64,000 nucleotides of DNA, taken from UBA6080 sp964607515. Lineage in GTDB: Bacteria; Fermentibacterota; Fermentibacteria; Fermentibacterales; JCC-6. Positions 25,706 to 33,947 of this stretch are shown one piece after another; within the stretch, counting starts at the first letter, position 1, and every line of letters starts with the position of its first letter. Location: assembly GCA_964607515.1 (NCBI GenBank), contig CAZSKU010000002.1:90793-154792 (forward strand), read 5' to 3'. The notes below the pieces were generated by a model that worked only from the letters and a program-made list of their open reading frames with translations, did no database searches and was not told where the DNA came from. Made by a program: the position numbers and the translations under genes.

Positions 25706-26254
25706 ATGGACATCCGTTTCCATTCCACCACGGTCATAGGCATGGTCCGCAACGGCAAGGCCGCCATGGCCTCCGACGGACAGGTCACCCTGGGGGACAC
25801 CGTGGTCAAGCAGAACGCCCGGAAGATAAGGCCCCTATGCGGAGGCACCGTGCTGGTGGGATTCTCGGGAGCCGGAGCAGACGCCTTCGCCCTGGTGGAG
25901 CGGCTGGAAGAGAAACTCGACGGCTTCCGGGGAAACCTTCCCAGGGCTGCCGTGGAACTGGCCAGGGAATGGAGGACCGACAGATACCTCAGGGAGCTGC
26001 AGGCCATGCTGGCGGCGGTGGACAGGACCCATGCGCTGCTCATCGGCGGTTCCGGGGAGGTGGTGGAGTCCCCGGACGGCATTGTTGCGGTGGGGTCCGG
26101 CTACCCCTACGCACTCGCCGCCGCCAGGGCTCTGGACCGGCACACCCGGATGAGCCCCGGAAGGATAGTCCGGGAGGCGATAGCCATCGCCGGAGACATC
26201 TGCATATACACCGGAGGAAGCATCCAGTCGGAGGAGATATGTCCCCAACCCTGA
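25706..26254 (+). CDS. hslV: ATP-dependent protease proteolytic subunit HslV
   Basis: A 182-residue HslV. A short pro-sequence (MDIRFHS) precedes the catalytic Thr8 in TTVIGMVRNGKAAMASDGQ, as in Thermotoga-type HslV; GSGYPYALAAARAL and IAGDICIYT are family marks. HslV forms the double-ring peptidase core and is activated by HslU. ATG 25706 lies four bases after the upstream stop. It overlaps hslU by 16 bases. Confidence 0.95.
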   Translation: MDIRFHSTTVIGMVRNGKAAMASDGQVTLGDTVVKQNARKIRPLCGGTVLVGFSGAGADAFALVERLEEKLDGFRGNLPRAAVELAREWRTDRYLRELQAMLAAVDRTHALLIGGSGEVVESPDGIVAVGSGYPYALAAARALDRHTRMSPGRIVREAIAIAGDICIYTGGSIQSEEICPQP

Positions 26255-27543
26255 CCCCCACCCAGACCGTACAGTGGCTGGACAAGCACGTGATCGGCCA
26301 GAGCCGGGCCAAGAGAACCGTGGCCATCGCCCTGCGGAACCGCCACAGACGAAAGCTGGTGGAGGAACCGGTCCGTTCCGAGATATACCCCTCAAACCTG
26401 ATAATGATGGGGCCCACGGGGGTTGGAAAGACCGAGATCGCCCGGCGGATGGCGGTGCTGGCGGGAGCCCCCTTCGTCAAGGTGGAGGCCACCAAGTACA
26501 CCGAAACCGGATACGTCGGCAGGGACGTGGAAAGCATGGTCAGGGACCTGGTTCGGCAGGCCGTGAACCTTGCCACCGCCAGGGCCGGCAACGCCAAGAC
26601 CGCCGAAGCCATGAAGCGGGTCAACCACCGGCTGATGGACGCCCTGAAGAAGACGGGCACAGACTTCGGCTCGGATGCGGAGCTCAAAAGGATGCTGGAA
26701 AACGGCTCCCTCGACGGCAGGGACATCGAGCTGGCGGTTTCGGAGAAACCGCCCGTCGAGATACTGCCAATGGTTCCCGGAATGGACAACTCCGCCGGGG
26801 AACAGCTGAAAGGAATGTTCGAGAAGATCATGGGCCAGAGGCGCCGCCTGGCCAGGATGAAGGTGGAGGACGCCAGGGCCAGGCTTCTGGAGGAGGAAAC
26901 CTCCCTGCTTCTGGAGGGGGGCGACCATGTCCAGGAGGGGCTCAGGATGGCCCAGGAAGAGGGCATCATCTTCATCGACGAGATAGACAAGATCATCGGC
27001 TCCGACGGAGGCGCGGGTCCCGACGTCTCCCGGATGGGGGTTCAGAGGGACCTTCTTCCGATCCTCGAGGGAAGCACCGTGGCCACCCGTTACGGCCCCG
27101 TGAAGACCGACCACATCCTCTTCATCGCCGCCGGCGCCTTCAACGGCAGCAGCCCCTCGGACCTGATTCCTGAACTGCAGGGGCGGTTCCCGCTCCGGGT
27201 CACCCTGGACCCTCTGGGCAAGGATGAACTCCTGAGGATCCTCAGAGAACCCGAGGGGTGTCTCCTCCGGCAGTACACCGAGCTTCTGGCCGCCGACGGG
27301 GTTTCGCTGAAGATGGAGGGGAAGGCGTGCGAAGCGGTGGCGGAGACGGCCCAGATCCTCAACCAGGAAACCGAGGACATCGGCGCCCGAAGGCTCAGAC
27401 CAGTGCTTGCCTACCTGCTGGACGATTATCTTTACGGCGCCCCTGACCAATGCGCGGGAACAGTGAGAATTTCCGGCAGGTTCGCCAGGGACAGGCTTGC
27501 CGGGCTGGTTGAAAGAAGATCCGAGGAGAGCTATATTCTATGA
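26239..27543 (+). CDS. hslU: ATP-dependent protease ATPase subunit HslU
   Basis: A 434-residue AAA+ unfoldase. It shows TPTQTVQWLDKHVIGQSRAK, Walker A GPTGVGKTE, the substrate pore motif TGYVGRDVE, an inserted I-domain (about 110-230), Walker B IIFIDEIDKI and the C-terminal ERRSEESYIL that docks into HslV. It unfolds proteins and feeds them to HslV. The start ATG 26239 has GGAGG just upstream and is inside hslV. Confidence 0.95.
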   Translation: MSPTLTPTQTVQWLDKHVIGQSRAKRTVAIALRNRHRRKLVEEPVRSEIYPSNLIMMGPTGVGKTEIARRMAVLAGAPFVKVEATKYTETGYVGRDVESMVRDLVRQAVNLATARAGNAKTAEAMKRVNHRLMDALKKTGTDFGSDAELKRMLENGSLDGRDIELAVSEKPPVEILPMVPGMDNSAGEQLKGMFEKIMGQRRRLARMKVEDARARLLEEETSLLLEGGDHVQEGLRMAQEEGIIFIDEIDKIIGSDGGAGPDVSRMGVQRDLLPILEGSTVATRYGPVKTDHILFIAAGAFNGSSPSDLIPELQGRFPLRVTLDPLGKDELLRILREPEGCLLRQYTELLAADGVSLKMEGKACEAVAETAQILNQETEDIGARRLRPVLAYLLDDYLYGAPDQCAGTVRISGRFARDRLAGLVERRSEESYIL

Positions 27544-27582
27544 AAGCGCTCCTGTTCAGGGCTTAATGGGAACGGAGAACTG

Positions 27583-28161
27583 ATGCATCGTTCTGGGAAC
27601 GACGTGGCCTACAAGATCGTCTACTACGGCCCTGGCCTTTCCGGAAAGACCACGAATCTCAGGGGCATCAGGGATCTTGTCGCCCCGGAGAACAGAGGCC
27701 GGCTGGTCACCCTCTGCACCCGCTGCGAGAGAACGGTTTTCTTCGACTTCCTTCCTGTGAACTTTGCCCGGATCGGTGACACCAGGGTCAAACTCCATCT
27801 CTACTCCGTACCGGGCCAGGCTTACTACGCCCTGAGCCGCAGGGTGATCCTGGACGGGGTGGACGGCATAGTCTTCGTGGCGGACAGTCAGAAGGAAAGG
27901 TCCGAGGCCAACCTGAACACCATGGACGACCTGGAGCACAACCTGGCCTCGTACGGGCTCGATTCCGGCAAGATACCGGTGGTTCTCCAGTTCAACAAAC
28001 GCGACCTTCCGGGTATCATGCCCGTGGAACAGATGAGCCGGGATCTCAACAGGCACGGCTGGCCCACGGTGGAGTCAGTGGCCCTCGGCGGATCCGGCCC
28101 CACGGAAACTCTGAAGGAGATCGCCAGGGTAATGGCCAGGCGCCATGCGGCGATGGTCTGA
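27583..28161 (+). CDS. MglA-type small Ras-like GTPase (copy 2)
   Basis: A 192-residue GTPase closely similar to the 17715-18317 protein: P-loop GPGLSGKT at 16-23, FFDFLPVNF, switch II LYSVPGQAYY, VFVADSQ and QFNKRD. ATG 27583 follows GGAACGGAGAA. No MglB/roadblock gene is adjacent; hslVU lie upstream and an STT3-like membrane protein overlaps downstream by 17 bases. It may be a polarity or trafficking switch; partner unknown. Confidence 0.88.
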   Translation: MHRSGNDVAYKIVYYGPGLSGKTTNLRGIRDLVAPENRGRLVTLCTRCERTVFFDFLPVNFARIGDTRVKLHLYSVPGQAYYALSRRVILDGVDGIVFVADSQKERSEANLNTMDDLEHNLASYGLDSGKIPVVLQFNKRDLPGIMPVEQMSRDLNRHGWPTVESVALGGSGPTETLKEIARVMARRHAAMV

Positions 28162-30289
28162 TCTTCCCACAGCCGTCCGCATCGCAGTTTTTCCCCTTCT
28201 CATGGGTGCCGCTCTGGCCCTGCGAACCTTCTTCGCGCAGAACGTCATGCCCCCTCCGGAACGGATGCAGGGGGAGGCGACCCAGGCATACAGGTACGCC
28301 CTGATGGTTTCCCGGGGGGAGGGCATTCCCCGGATCGACCCTCTTGCCATGTACCCCGAGGGCTTTCCCACGGGACAGAACAGCCTGTTCGAGGAGTACC
28401 TGGCGGGATTCCTGCACCGTGTCGTCGGGGGCGGTTTCGACGGCTTCATAAGGTGGTTCTGCCTGGTCTTCCCCCTGCTGGCCATGCCGGGGCTCTTTCT
28501 CTGGTCCCGGGCCGCCGATCTGCCCGCCCGAACGGCCCTGACGGCCTCCGCCCTCTACGGAATCCTCCTGCCGGCCATGCTTCGGGCCAGGGGCGGAAGC
28601 CTGTACCGGGAGACCGTGGCAATTCCGATACTTGTGTTCCTGGGCTGGGCCCTGGAAAAAGCCCTGGGGAAGGGAACCGGAAGGGCCGCATGGTCCGCAG
28701 CCGCGGGAGTTCTGCTCTTCGCGGCCCTTGCATCCTGGAAGGTGGCGGGATTTCTCTCCGCCTTCCTCTTCCTGTACCTTCTCTTTCGCAGGACCCCGGC
28801 CGGCCCAGGAGTGCTTCTGCCCCTGGCAGCGGCACAGCTGGGCGCCTCCATGATCCTCTCCCACATGCGCCACGACGGGGCTCTGCTCTCCCCGGGATCC
28901 CTGCTGGCCGCGGCCTTGATGCTCTCCTGCATTCCGGCAAGAGGGTTCCGGGGGGCGGCCCGATGGCTCGGCGTCGGAGCGGCGGCTCTATCGGCATTGC
29001 TGCTGCCCGGTTCCGGAGGGCATGTGGCCGCCGTGGCACTGGCGAAGGCCAGGTTCCTGTTCCGGCACCCGGGGGACCCGACCCTAATGTCCCCGGACGC
29101 CAGACTCTTCTGGGTGGGCGGGTACACAAGCCCGACTCCTGGGGAATTCCTCTGGCTGTTCGGAGTGCCGGGCATCCTGGCGGCGGCGGCGGCAAGAAGG
29201 TTTCTGCGCACCGTCCGGGGCAGTCTTCTGGCGGCCTTCATCCCCCTGGCCCTGGCGGGTTTCCTCTTTTTCGACAGGCTGCATGTATTCCTGGCGGTGG
29301 CGGCGGCTCCGGCGGCGGCCATGGCCTTCCGCAGGAGCGCCCTTCTGCCGGTGGTGTTCCTGCTGGCTGGAACCCAGACCCTTCTTGCTCCCCGACTGGC
29401 GCAGGCCCTGGAGGGGGCCGGTCTGGGATTCCGACCCGGGGCCTCCCTCCTCACCGACGGTGAGCTGGATGACTATCTGCAGTGGACCGCCTCCACGGAA
29501 CCCGGCGACGGGTTCCTGGCGTACTGGCACCTGTCGGGCCTCACCAGCGCCTACGCGGGCCGGCCCACGGTGCTGCACACCTTCTTCGAGAACCGGCACA
29601 ACCGGAGAAGGATACAGGAATTCGCCTCGACCCTATACGGAACCGAAGAAGACCTGGCGGCCTTCATGGAGAGGAACCGGGCGGAATACCTGGTCTACCA
29701 GGCCGACTTCATGCTGGACCTTTCCTGGCAGGGGGCGGCGTACCTGGGCGGAGTCGTCTCCCCTCCGGAAACCTGCGCGGCTTACCTCCTGCATTACCGG
29801 CCCGGGTCCCTGGAAAGGCTGGCGCCGGTATGGCAGGGCTGGTCCATCCGGGTTTTCCGGCTTGACGGAGAGGCCGTGGACCTTCCGCAGAACCCCCTCT
29901 TCCGGGAGAGGTACCGGGGTTTCATGGACTACGACGCGGCCCTGGCGGCCACGGCGGACCCTGTGGGGGCAGGGCTGTCACTGGCATCGGCGGGAATGGC
30001 ATCCGGCGATCCCGAACGGGTCTCCGCCGGCCTCCTTCTGATGAGCCGCGATCCCTTCGCAGTCCCCGCCGGCGCGGCGGTGGGGCCTTTGCAGTTCCTG
30101 GTGCATGCCCATCTTGAGGGAGCCTACGGAATCATGGAGCTGGAGGAGGATTTTCTGGGCTACCTCGACCGCTGGGGGCCCGACCCCGAGATCAGGCTCG
30201 ACCTGGTCAGACTCCTGGAAAGGTCCGGCCTCAGGGACGAGGCGGTTCGCCAGTACGGTCTGGCGGTTTCCGAGGGGGCTGTTCAGTGA
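28145..30289 (+). CDS. STT3-like polytopic membrane protein (putative oligosaccharyltransferase)
   Basis: A 714-residue protein. About twelve helices fill residues 10-430, with loops resembling STT3/AglB: ATQAYRYALMVSRGEGIPR followed by DPLAMYPEGF early on, and ARGGSLYRETVAIP in the place of the second acidic (DxE-type) loop. The C-terminal 290 residues are soluble; no clear WWDYG motif is seen (the nearest is DDYLQWT), so true N-glycosylation activity is uncertain. ATG 28145 overlaps the MglA gene by 17 bases; the stop is in a GTGA overlap with dapF. Confidence 0.65.
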   Translation: MRRWSDLPTAVRIAVFPLLMGAALALRTFFAQNVMPPPERMQGEATQAYRYALMVSRGEGIPRIDPLAMYPEGFPTGQNSLFEEYLAGFLHRVVGGGFDGFIRWFCLVFPLLAMPGLFLWSRAADLPARTALTASALYGILLPAMLRARGGSLYRETVAIPILVFLGWALEKALGKGTGRAAWSAAAGVLLFAALASWKVAGFLSAFLFLYLLFRRTPAGPGVLLPLAAAQLGASMILSHMRHDGALLSPGSLLAAALMLSCIPARGFRGAARWLGVGAAALSALLLPGSGGHVAAVALAKARFLFRHPGDPTLMSPDARLFWVGGYTSPTPGEFLWLFGVPGILAAAAARRFLRTVRGSLLAAFIPLALAGFLFFDRLHVFLAVAAAPAAAMAFRRSALLPVVFLLAGTQTLLAPRLAQALEGAGLGFRPGASLLTDGELDDYLQWTASTEPGDGFLAYWHLSGLTSAYAGRPTVLHTFFENRHNRRRIQEFASTLYGTEEDLAAFMERNRAEYLVYQADFMLDLSWQGAAYLGGVVSPPETCAAYLLHYRPGSLERLAPVWQGWSIRVFRLDGEAVDLPQNPLFRERYRGFMDYDAALAATADPVGAGLSLASAGMASGDPERVSAGLLLMSRDPFAVPAGAAVGPLQFLVHAHLEGAYGIMELEEDFLGYLDRWGPDPEIRLDLVRLLERSGLRDEAVRQYGLAVSEGAVQ

Positions 30290-31110
30290 CGTTCCGATTC
30301 ACCAAGATGTCCGGCGCCGGCAACGATTTCGTGGTGGTGGACAACACCGCGGAGGATCTGTCATCTCTTCTGACCCGTGACTTCATCTCCCGAATCTGCC
30401 GCCGGGGTACGGGCATCGGAGCAGACGGACTCCTGGAGTTGCTGCCCCCGGCCCGGGAAGGGGCCTTCTCGATGGTTTACTACAACTCCGACGGGGGCAG
30501 GGCCGCCATGTGCGGCAACGGCGCCCGCTGCATATGCCGCTTCGCCGCCACCGCCGGGGTGGTGAAGGAGGGCTCGGAATTCCTCTTCACCTCGGACTCC
30601 GGAACCCACCGGGGTCTTGTGACTTCCCGGAACACCGCCCGGGTATGGATGACAGAGCCTTCCGTGGCATTCCTGACGAGGGAGATTGATTTCGGACGGA
30701 AATGGCCGGTGAGTCTGGTGGACACCGGGGTTCCCCACGCGGTGGTCTTCAGGGAAGACATTCACGACGGATCCTTCGAACAGTGGGCCGAGGCCCTCCG
30801 GTCCCACCCGGACCTGGGGCCCCGGGGGGCCAACGCGGACTGGGTGAAACCCATGCCCGACGGAACCCTGGAGATCCGGACCTTCGAGCGGGGGGTGGAG
30901 GGGGAAACCCTGGCCTGCGGCACCGGCGCGGTGGCGGCGGCACTGGTGATGGCAAGAACCAGGCCGGAGTTCCGTCTTCCGGTTGAAATCCTCGTAAGAA
31001 GCGGCCTGAAGCTCACCGTAGGGCAGGATTCCTCGGGGTGGTGGCTGGCAGGCCAGGCCGCGGAGGTGTACCGGGGCACCCTGATGACGGAAGAATCGGA
31101 GAAAACTTGA
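30286..31110 (+). CDS. dapF: Diaminopimelate epimerase
   Basis: A 274-residue enzyme of normal length. It has KMSGAGNDFVVVDN at the N-terminus, the two catalytic cysteines Cys76 (MCGNGARC) and Cys211 (LACGTGAVAAAL), and NADWVKP between them. It converts LL- to meso-diaminopimelate for lysine and peptidoglycan. Start GTG 30286 is in a GTGA overlap with the upstream gene. Confidence 0.95.
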   Translation: MTFRFTKMSGAGNDFVVVDNTAEDLSSLLTRDFISRICRRGTGIGADGLLELLPPAREGAFSMVYYNSDGGRAAMCGNGARCICRFAATAGVVKEGSEFLFTSDSGTHRGLVTSRNTARVWMTEPSVAFLTREIDFGRKWPVSLVDTGVPHAVVFREDIHDGSFEQWAEALRSHPDLGPRGANADWVKPMPDGTLEIRTFERGVEGETLACGTGAVAAALVMARTRPEFRLPVEILVRSGLKLTVGQDSSGWWLAGQAAEVYRGTLMTEESEKT

Positions 31111-31135
31111 CGATGGAGCTTCCGGTGAATATCTA
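31107..31135 (+). promoter_or_regulatory. Candidate promoter for tRNA-Gly
   Basis: TTGACG (31107-31112, five of six), a 17-base spacer and TATCTA (31130-31135). The -35 box overlaps the dapF stop codon. Transcription would start about ten bases before the tRNA. Confidence 0.5.
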
Positions 31136-31151
31136 TGGCTGGCTTTCCGGA

Positions 31152-31227
31152 GCGGGCATAACTCAGTTGGCAGAGTGTCAGCTTCCCAAGCTGAAAGTCG
31201 CGGGTTCGACCCCCGTTGCCCGCTCCA
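31152..31227 (+). tRNA. tRNA-Gly (anticodon CCC)
   Basis: A 76-base cloverleaf. Acceptor arms GCGGGCA and TGCCCGC pair fully; D-arm ACTCAGTTGGCAGAGT; anticodon stem TCAGC/GCTGA with loop TTCCCAA, anticodon CCC at 31185-31187 (position 34 falls on 31185); T-arm CGGGTTCGACCCCCG; CCA is encoded (31225-31227). It reads GGG glycine codons, which suits a G+C-rich genome. It lies between dapF and a small secreted-protein gene. Confidence 0.95.
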
Positions 31228-31233
31228 TTGCAC

Positions 31234-31254
31234 CCCCGTCAACCGGGCGGTTTT
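31234..31254 (+). terminator. Weak intrinsic terminator after tRNA-Gly
   Basis: A short hairpin CCCG (31235-31238)/CGGG (31244-31247) with a five-base loop, followed by CGGTTTT. The stem is short and the T run ends just before the next start codon, so this is tentative. Confidence 0.25.
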
Positions 31255-31255
31255 C

Positions 31256-31777
31256 ATGCTGATCCTCCTTCTGGCATGCGTTACGGCTTCCCGGGGTTCC
31301 GAATCCCTCTGGAACCTTCGGGCGGGTTTTCCCGAGGGCGCCGGTCTCGGAGCTTCCGTCTCGGCTTACACCCAGAGCCCGGGAACCCTTCCCGGCGACC
31401 CCTCCGCCATGCCGGAGGAGGCCTCGGACCTGGTGCGCAGGGGCGACATTTACGGCGCCCTTGCCCTGTGGGGCGCCCGTGGAACGGACGTGCCCGCCAC
31501 CAGGAACGACCTTCTCGGGGCGCTGGTGTGGTTCGGCCGGTCCCAGGTGGTGCAGCGGCTGAGCATGGGTTGCGAACCGCCGTCCGACATGGAGGACAGC
31601 CGTTATCCCCGGCATTCCGGGGCGGTGCTGGACCTGGGCTGGATGGCTTCAATGCCCGACGGGCTTTTCCATCCCGAGTTCCCCCTGGGGCCGCCTGATA
31701 TGGCGCTGCTGGGGCTTTCCTTCCGCCCGGGAAGGTTGGAGCTCGACGCCCTGGTGGAGGAGGCGCTGCTGCCTTGA
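31256..31777 (+). CDS. Hypothetical secreted or lipoprotein, 173 aa
   Basis: The protein starts MLILLLACVTASRGSESLWN: a short hydrophobic stretch with a possible but very short lipobox (LLAC). The rest is soluble, with a segment ASDLVRRGDIYGALALWGA that looks like a helical TPR-type repeat. The start ATG 31256 is chosen because the frame upstream runs through the tRNA gene. It is coupled (TTGA) to the phosphatidyltransferase gene. Not recognised. Confidence 0.65.
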   Translation: MLILLLACVTASRGSESLWNLRAGFPEGAGLGASVSAYTQSPGTLPGDPSAMPEEASDLVRRGDIYGALALWGARGTDVPATRNDLLGALVWFGRSQVVQRLSMGCEPPSDMEDSRYPRHSGAVLDLGWMASMPDGLFHPEFPLGPPDMALLGLSFRPGRLELDALVEEALLP

Positions 31778-32385
31778 GAAACGAGGATTTCGCCCCGCAC
31801 GCGCTGCTGGAAGCCCTGAAGAGAACCCAGGGGAGACCCTCCTTCCTTCCCGGAGCCATCAGCTGGGTCAGGATACTCCTGGTCCCGGCGGCGGCGCTGG
31901 CAGTGCTGGACGGCAGCTACGGAGCCCTGTTTCCAATAGCGGTCGCAGCCGCCATGAGCGACTACCTGGACGGGCTCGCGGCCAGACGGCTGAAGAAGGC
32001 CAGCTACTCGGGAAAGATTCTGGACTTCATGGCCGACAAGTTCTTCCTGTTCTGCGTCCTGATCCTTCTGGAGAGGATCAACGCCCTGAACACGGTCACC
32101 GCGATGATCACCGCCTGGTACCACATCGCCGTACTGGCGGCAATGGCCCTGTTGTCATGGAGCGTCAGGATGCCCGTGGTGGCGGTGCCCACGGCGGAAA
32201 GGCTGGTGATCGTCACCAGCTATTCCCTGGTGCTGGCGGCCACCGGTTCCCTGGCTTTTCCCTGGAAGGCCGTGTTTTCCAACCTGCAGTGGATTCTTTC
32301 CATCATCACCCCGGTCTCGGTGGTATTCGGGATAGTGGCCTACTTGAGGATCTCCCGCAAGGTCCTGTCGAGGTTCCTGCAGTGA
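31774..32385 (+). CDS. CDP-alcohol phosphatidyltransferase family protein
   Basis: A 203-residue membrane enzyme with the full family motif D-x2-DG-x2-AR-x8-G-x3-D-x3-D (SDYLDGLAARR followed by SGKILDFMAD) and about five or six helices. It transfers a phosphatidyl or related group from a CDP-activated donor to an alcohol, e.g. glycerol-3-phosphate (PgsA) or inositol phosphate. The start TTG 31774 overlaps the upstream stop by four bases. Substrate not determinable from sequence; PgsA-like is the most common. Confidence 0.85.
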   Translation: MRNEDFAPHALLEALKRTQGRPSFLPGAISWVRILLVPAAALAVLDGSYGALFPIAVAAAMSDYLDGLAARRLKKASYSGKILDFMADKFFLFCVLILLERINALNTVTAMITAWYHIAVLAAMALLSWSVRMPVVAVPTAERLVIVTSYSLVLAATGSLAFPWKAVFSNLQWILSIITPVSVVFGIVAYLRISRKVLSRFLQ

Positions 32386-33056
32386 CGGCGCTGGTGCTTC
32401 TCATGCTGGCTTCGTCCTCCCCCCGGGAGATGGAGGCCTCCGGGCTGTTCGTGCAGGCGGGAGCCGCCTGGGAGGCCAGGGGTGACCTTCAGGGGCAGGC
32501 CAGGGTGATGGCGGTCCTTCTGGAGGACGCCCTCTATTCGGCGGACCTGAGACGGGCATGGCTTCTCGCCGGGGAACTGGAAGCCCTGGGGGCATCCGGC
32601 GACCTGCTGATCTTCTGGAGCGGCAGGATAGCATGGGCTTCCGGGCTCGGACCCGAGGCGAGCCGGATACTCTCCGGGATTCAGACCGAAGATCCGTGGC
32701 TCCTGCACCGGGCACGGGGACTCGCCCTGCTTTACGGAGGAGACCCCGAGGGGGCCGCGACGGAGCTGGCCTTGTCCGCCGCCTCCGCGGGCAGCGCCCG
32801 GAAGGGGCTCTACTCATACCTGGACCTTTGCTGCGCCTTCCTGTCCTCCGGGGACACAGGCAGAGCCCTGGACATAGCCGGCCTCCTGTGCGACCGCTTT
32901 CCGGCGGAGCCCCTGCCGGTGATTATGGAATCGCTCTGCCTGCAGCTTTCCGGATCCAGCGCCGCTGCGCTGCGCCGGCTCTCGGAACTGCCCCCCGGCT
33001 CGCCCGCCGGAGCCCTGGGGATGGCCGCGAGGCTGGAAAGGGAGTTCGCGGAGTGA
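32382..33056 (+). CDS. Hypothetical secreted protein with TPR-like repeats
   Basis: A 224-residue protein starting at GTG 32382 (GTGA overlap). A short hydrophobic N-terminus (VTALVLLMLASSSP) may be a signal peptide. The body is Ala/Leu/Gly-rich and made of helical hairpins (AGAAWEARGDLQGQARVMAV, RGLALLYGGDPEGAATELAL) typical of TPR-like repeats that bind proteins. Coupled to a GT9-like gene downstream. Function unknown. Confidence 0.68.
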   Translation: MTALVLLMLASSSPREMEASGLFVQAGAAWEARGDLQGQARVMAVLLEDALYSADLRRAWLLAGELEALGASGDLLIFWSGRIAWASGLGPEASRILSGIQTEDPWLLHRARGLALLYGGDPEGAATELALSAASAGSARKGLYSYLDLCCAFLSSGDTGRALDIAGLLCDRFPAEPLPVIMESLCLQLSGSSAAALRRLSELPPGSPAGALGMAARLEREFAE

Positions 33057-33946
33057 ACCTATTGCGCCGTTTCGTCAGAAAGCGCCTGGAGCGCAGGGTG
33101 GGGAGGAGCTGGGAGCCCTTCAGGTTCCCGGAGGTCTTCCGGCGGCCGGAACACGTGACCGTCTTCTGCGGTTCCGACGCAGGCTCCTGCTGGCCCGGCG
33201 TGTACCTGGCATGCTCCCTTCAGAAGCATTACCGGGATTCCGGCCTGCATCTGGTCCTTCACGAATCCATGGCGGACCTGGTCTCGACCCTTCCCTGGGA
33301 ACCATCGGTGCACACCTACTCGTCAGACCCAGGCCAGCTCTCCTCGCCGGTTCCCGGCGGAACACTCCTGTTCGCCGCCTCCCCGGACCCCCCGGGGCTT
33401 CCCGAGGCGGTTCTGTCCATGGCTCCAGCCCTGGCCGTGGCCCCCGAGGGGTGCGAGTCAGCCAACGTCCGGCTCAGACTCCAGGCAGATCGCTACCCGG
33501 ACATCGTCTACGGCATGTGCGAAGCCCTGGGAATTCCGCCGGACAGGAAGTGGCGCCCTTCGGTCCCTCCCAGACTCTCCGACGAGGCCGCAAGAATTCT
33601 GGCGCCGGTGAGCAACAGGACCCTGCCGTACATCCTGGGCACCGCCCAGGCCTCGGGAATACTGGAGGGGCGCCGGGCGGAGCTTCCCCTGAGGCTGGTG
33701 CTCTTGGACGGAAAGGGAAGGGACCTTCCCGAAGACACCCCCGAGGGGGTGCTTATGGCGGTGGTCGCAGGCGCCAGCGCGGTGATCACGGACCGGGACA
33801 GGATATGGGTGCACGCCTGCGCCCTGGGGATACCCGCGGTGGGGTACGACCGCCGGTCGTGCTTCCATCCCTGGGGAAGGACCCCCTCCCGGGGGGAGTC
33901 GGGGCTGGTGGAGGACTGGGCGGAACTCCTTCGCAGGGGCTGGTAG
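33053..33946 (+). CDS. GT9 (heptosyltransferase)-like protein, probably degenerate
   Basis: A 297-residue protein. The C-terminal part, GASAVITDRDRIWVHACALG followed by IPAVGYD, aligns with the GT9 donor-site pattern (normally D-[ST]-G-x-x-H-L-A-A-A-L-G) but lacks the D-S/T-G core, and the N-terminus lacks the GD loop. It may be an inactive partner or an enzyme with another specificity. The start GTG 33053 overlaps the previous stop (GTGA). The canonical WaaF-like gene follows after one base. Confidence 0.6.
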   Translation: MNLLRRFVRKRLERRVGRSWEPFRFPEVFRRPEHVTVFCGSDAGSCWPGVYLACSLQKHYRDSGLHLVLHESMADLVSTLPWEPSVHTYSSDPGQLSSPVPGGTLLFAASPDPPGLPEAVLSMAPALAVAPEGCESANVRLRLQADRYPDIVYGMCEALGIPPDRKWRPSVPPRLSDEAARILAPVSNRTLPYILGTAQASGILEGRRAELPLRLVLLDGKGRDLPEDTPEGVLMAVVAGASAVITDRDRIWVHACALGIPAVGYDRRSCFHPWGRTPSRGESGLVEDWAELLRRGW

Positions 33947-33947
33947 G

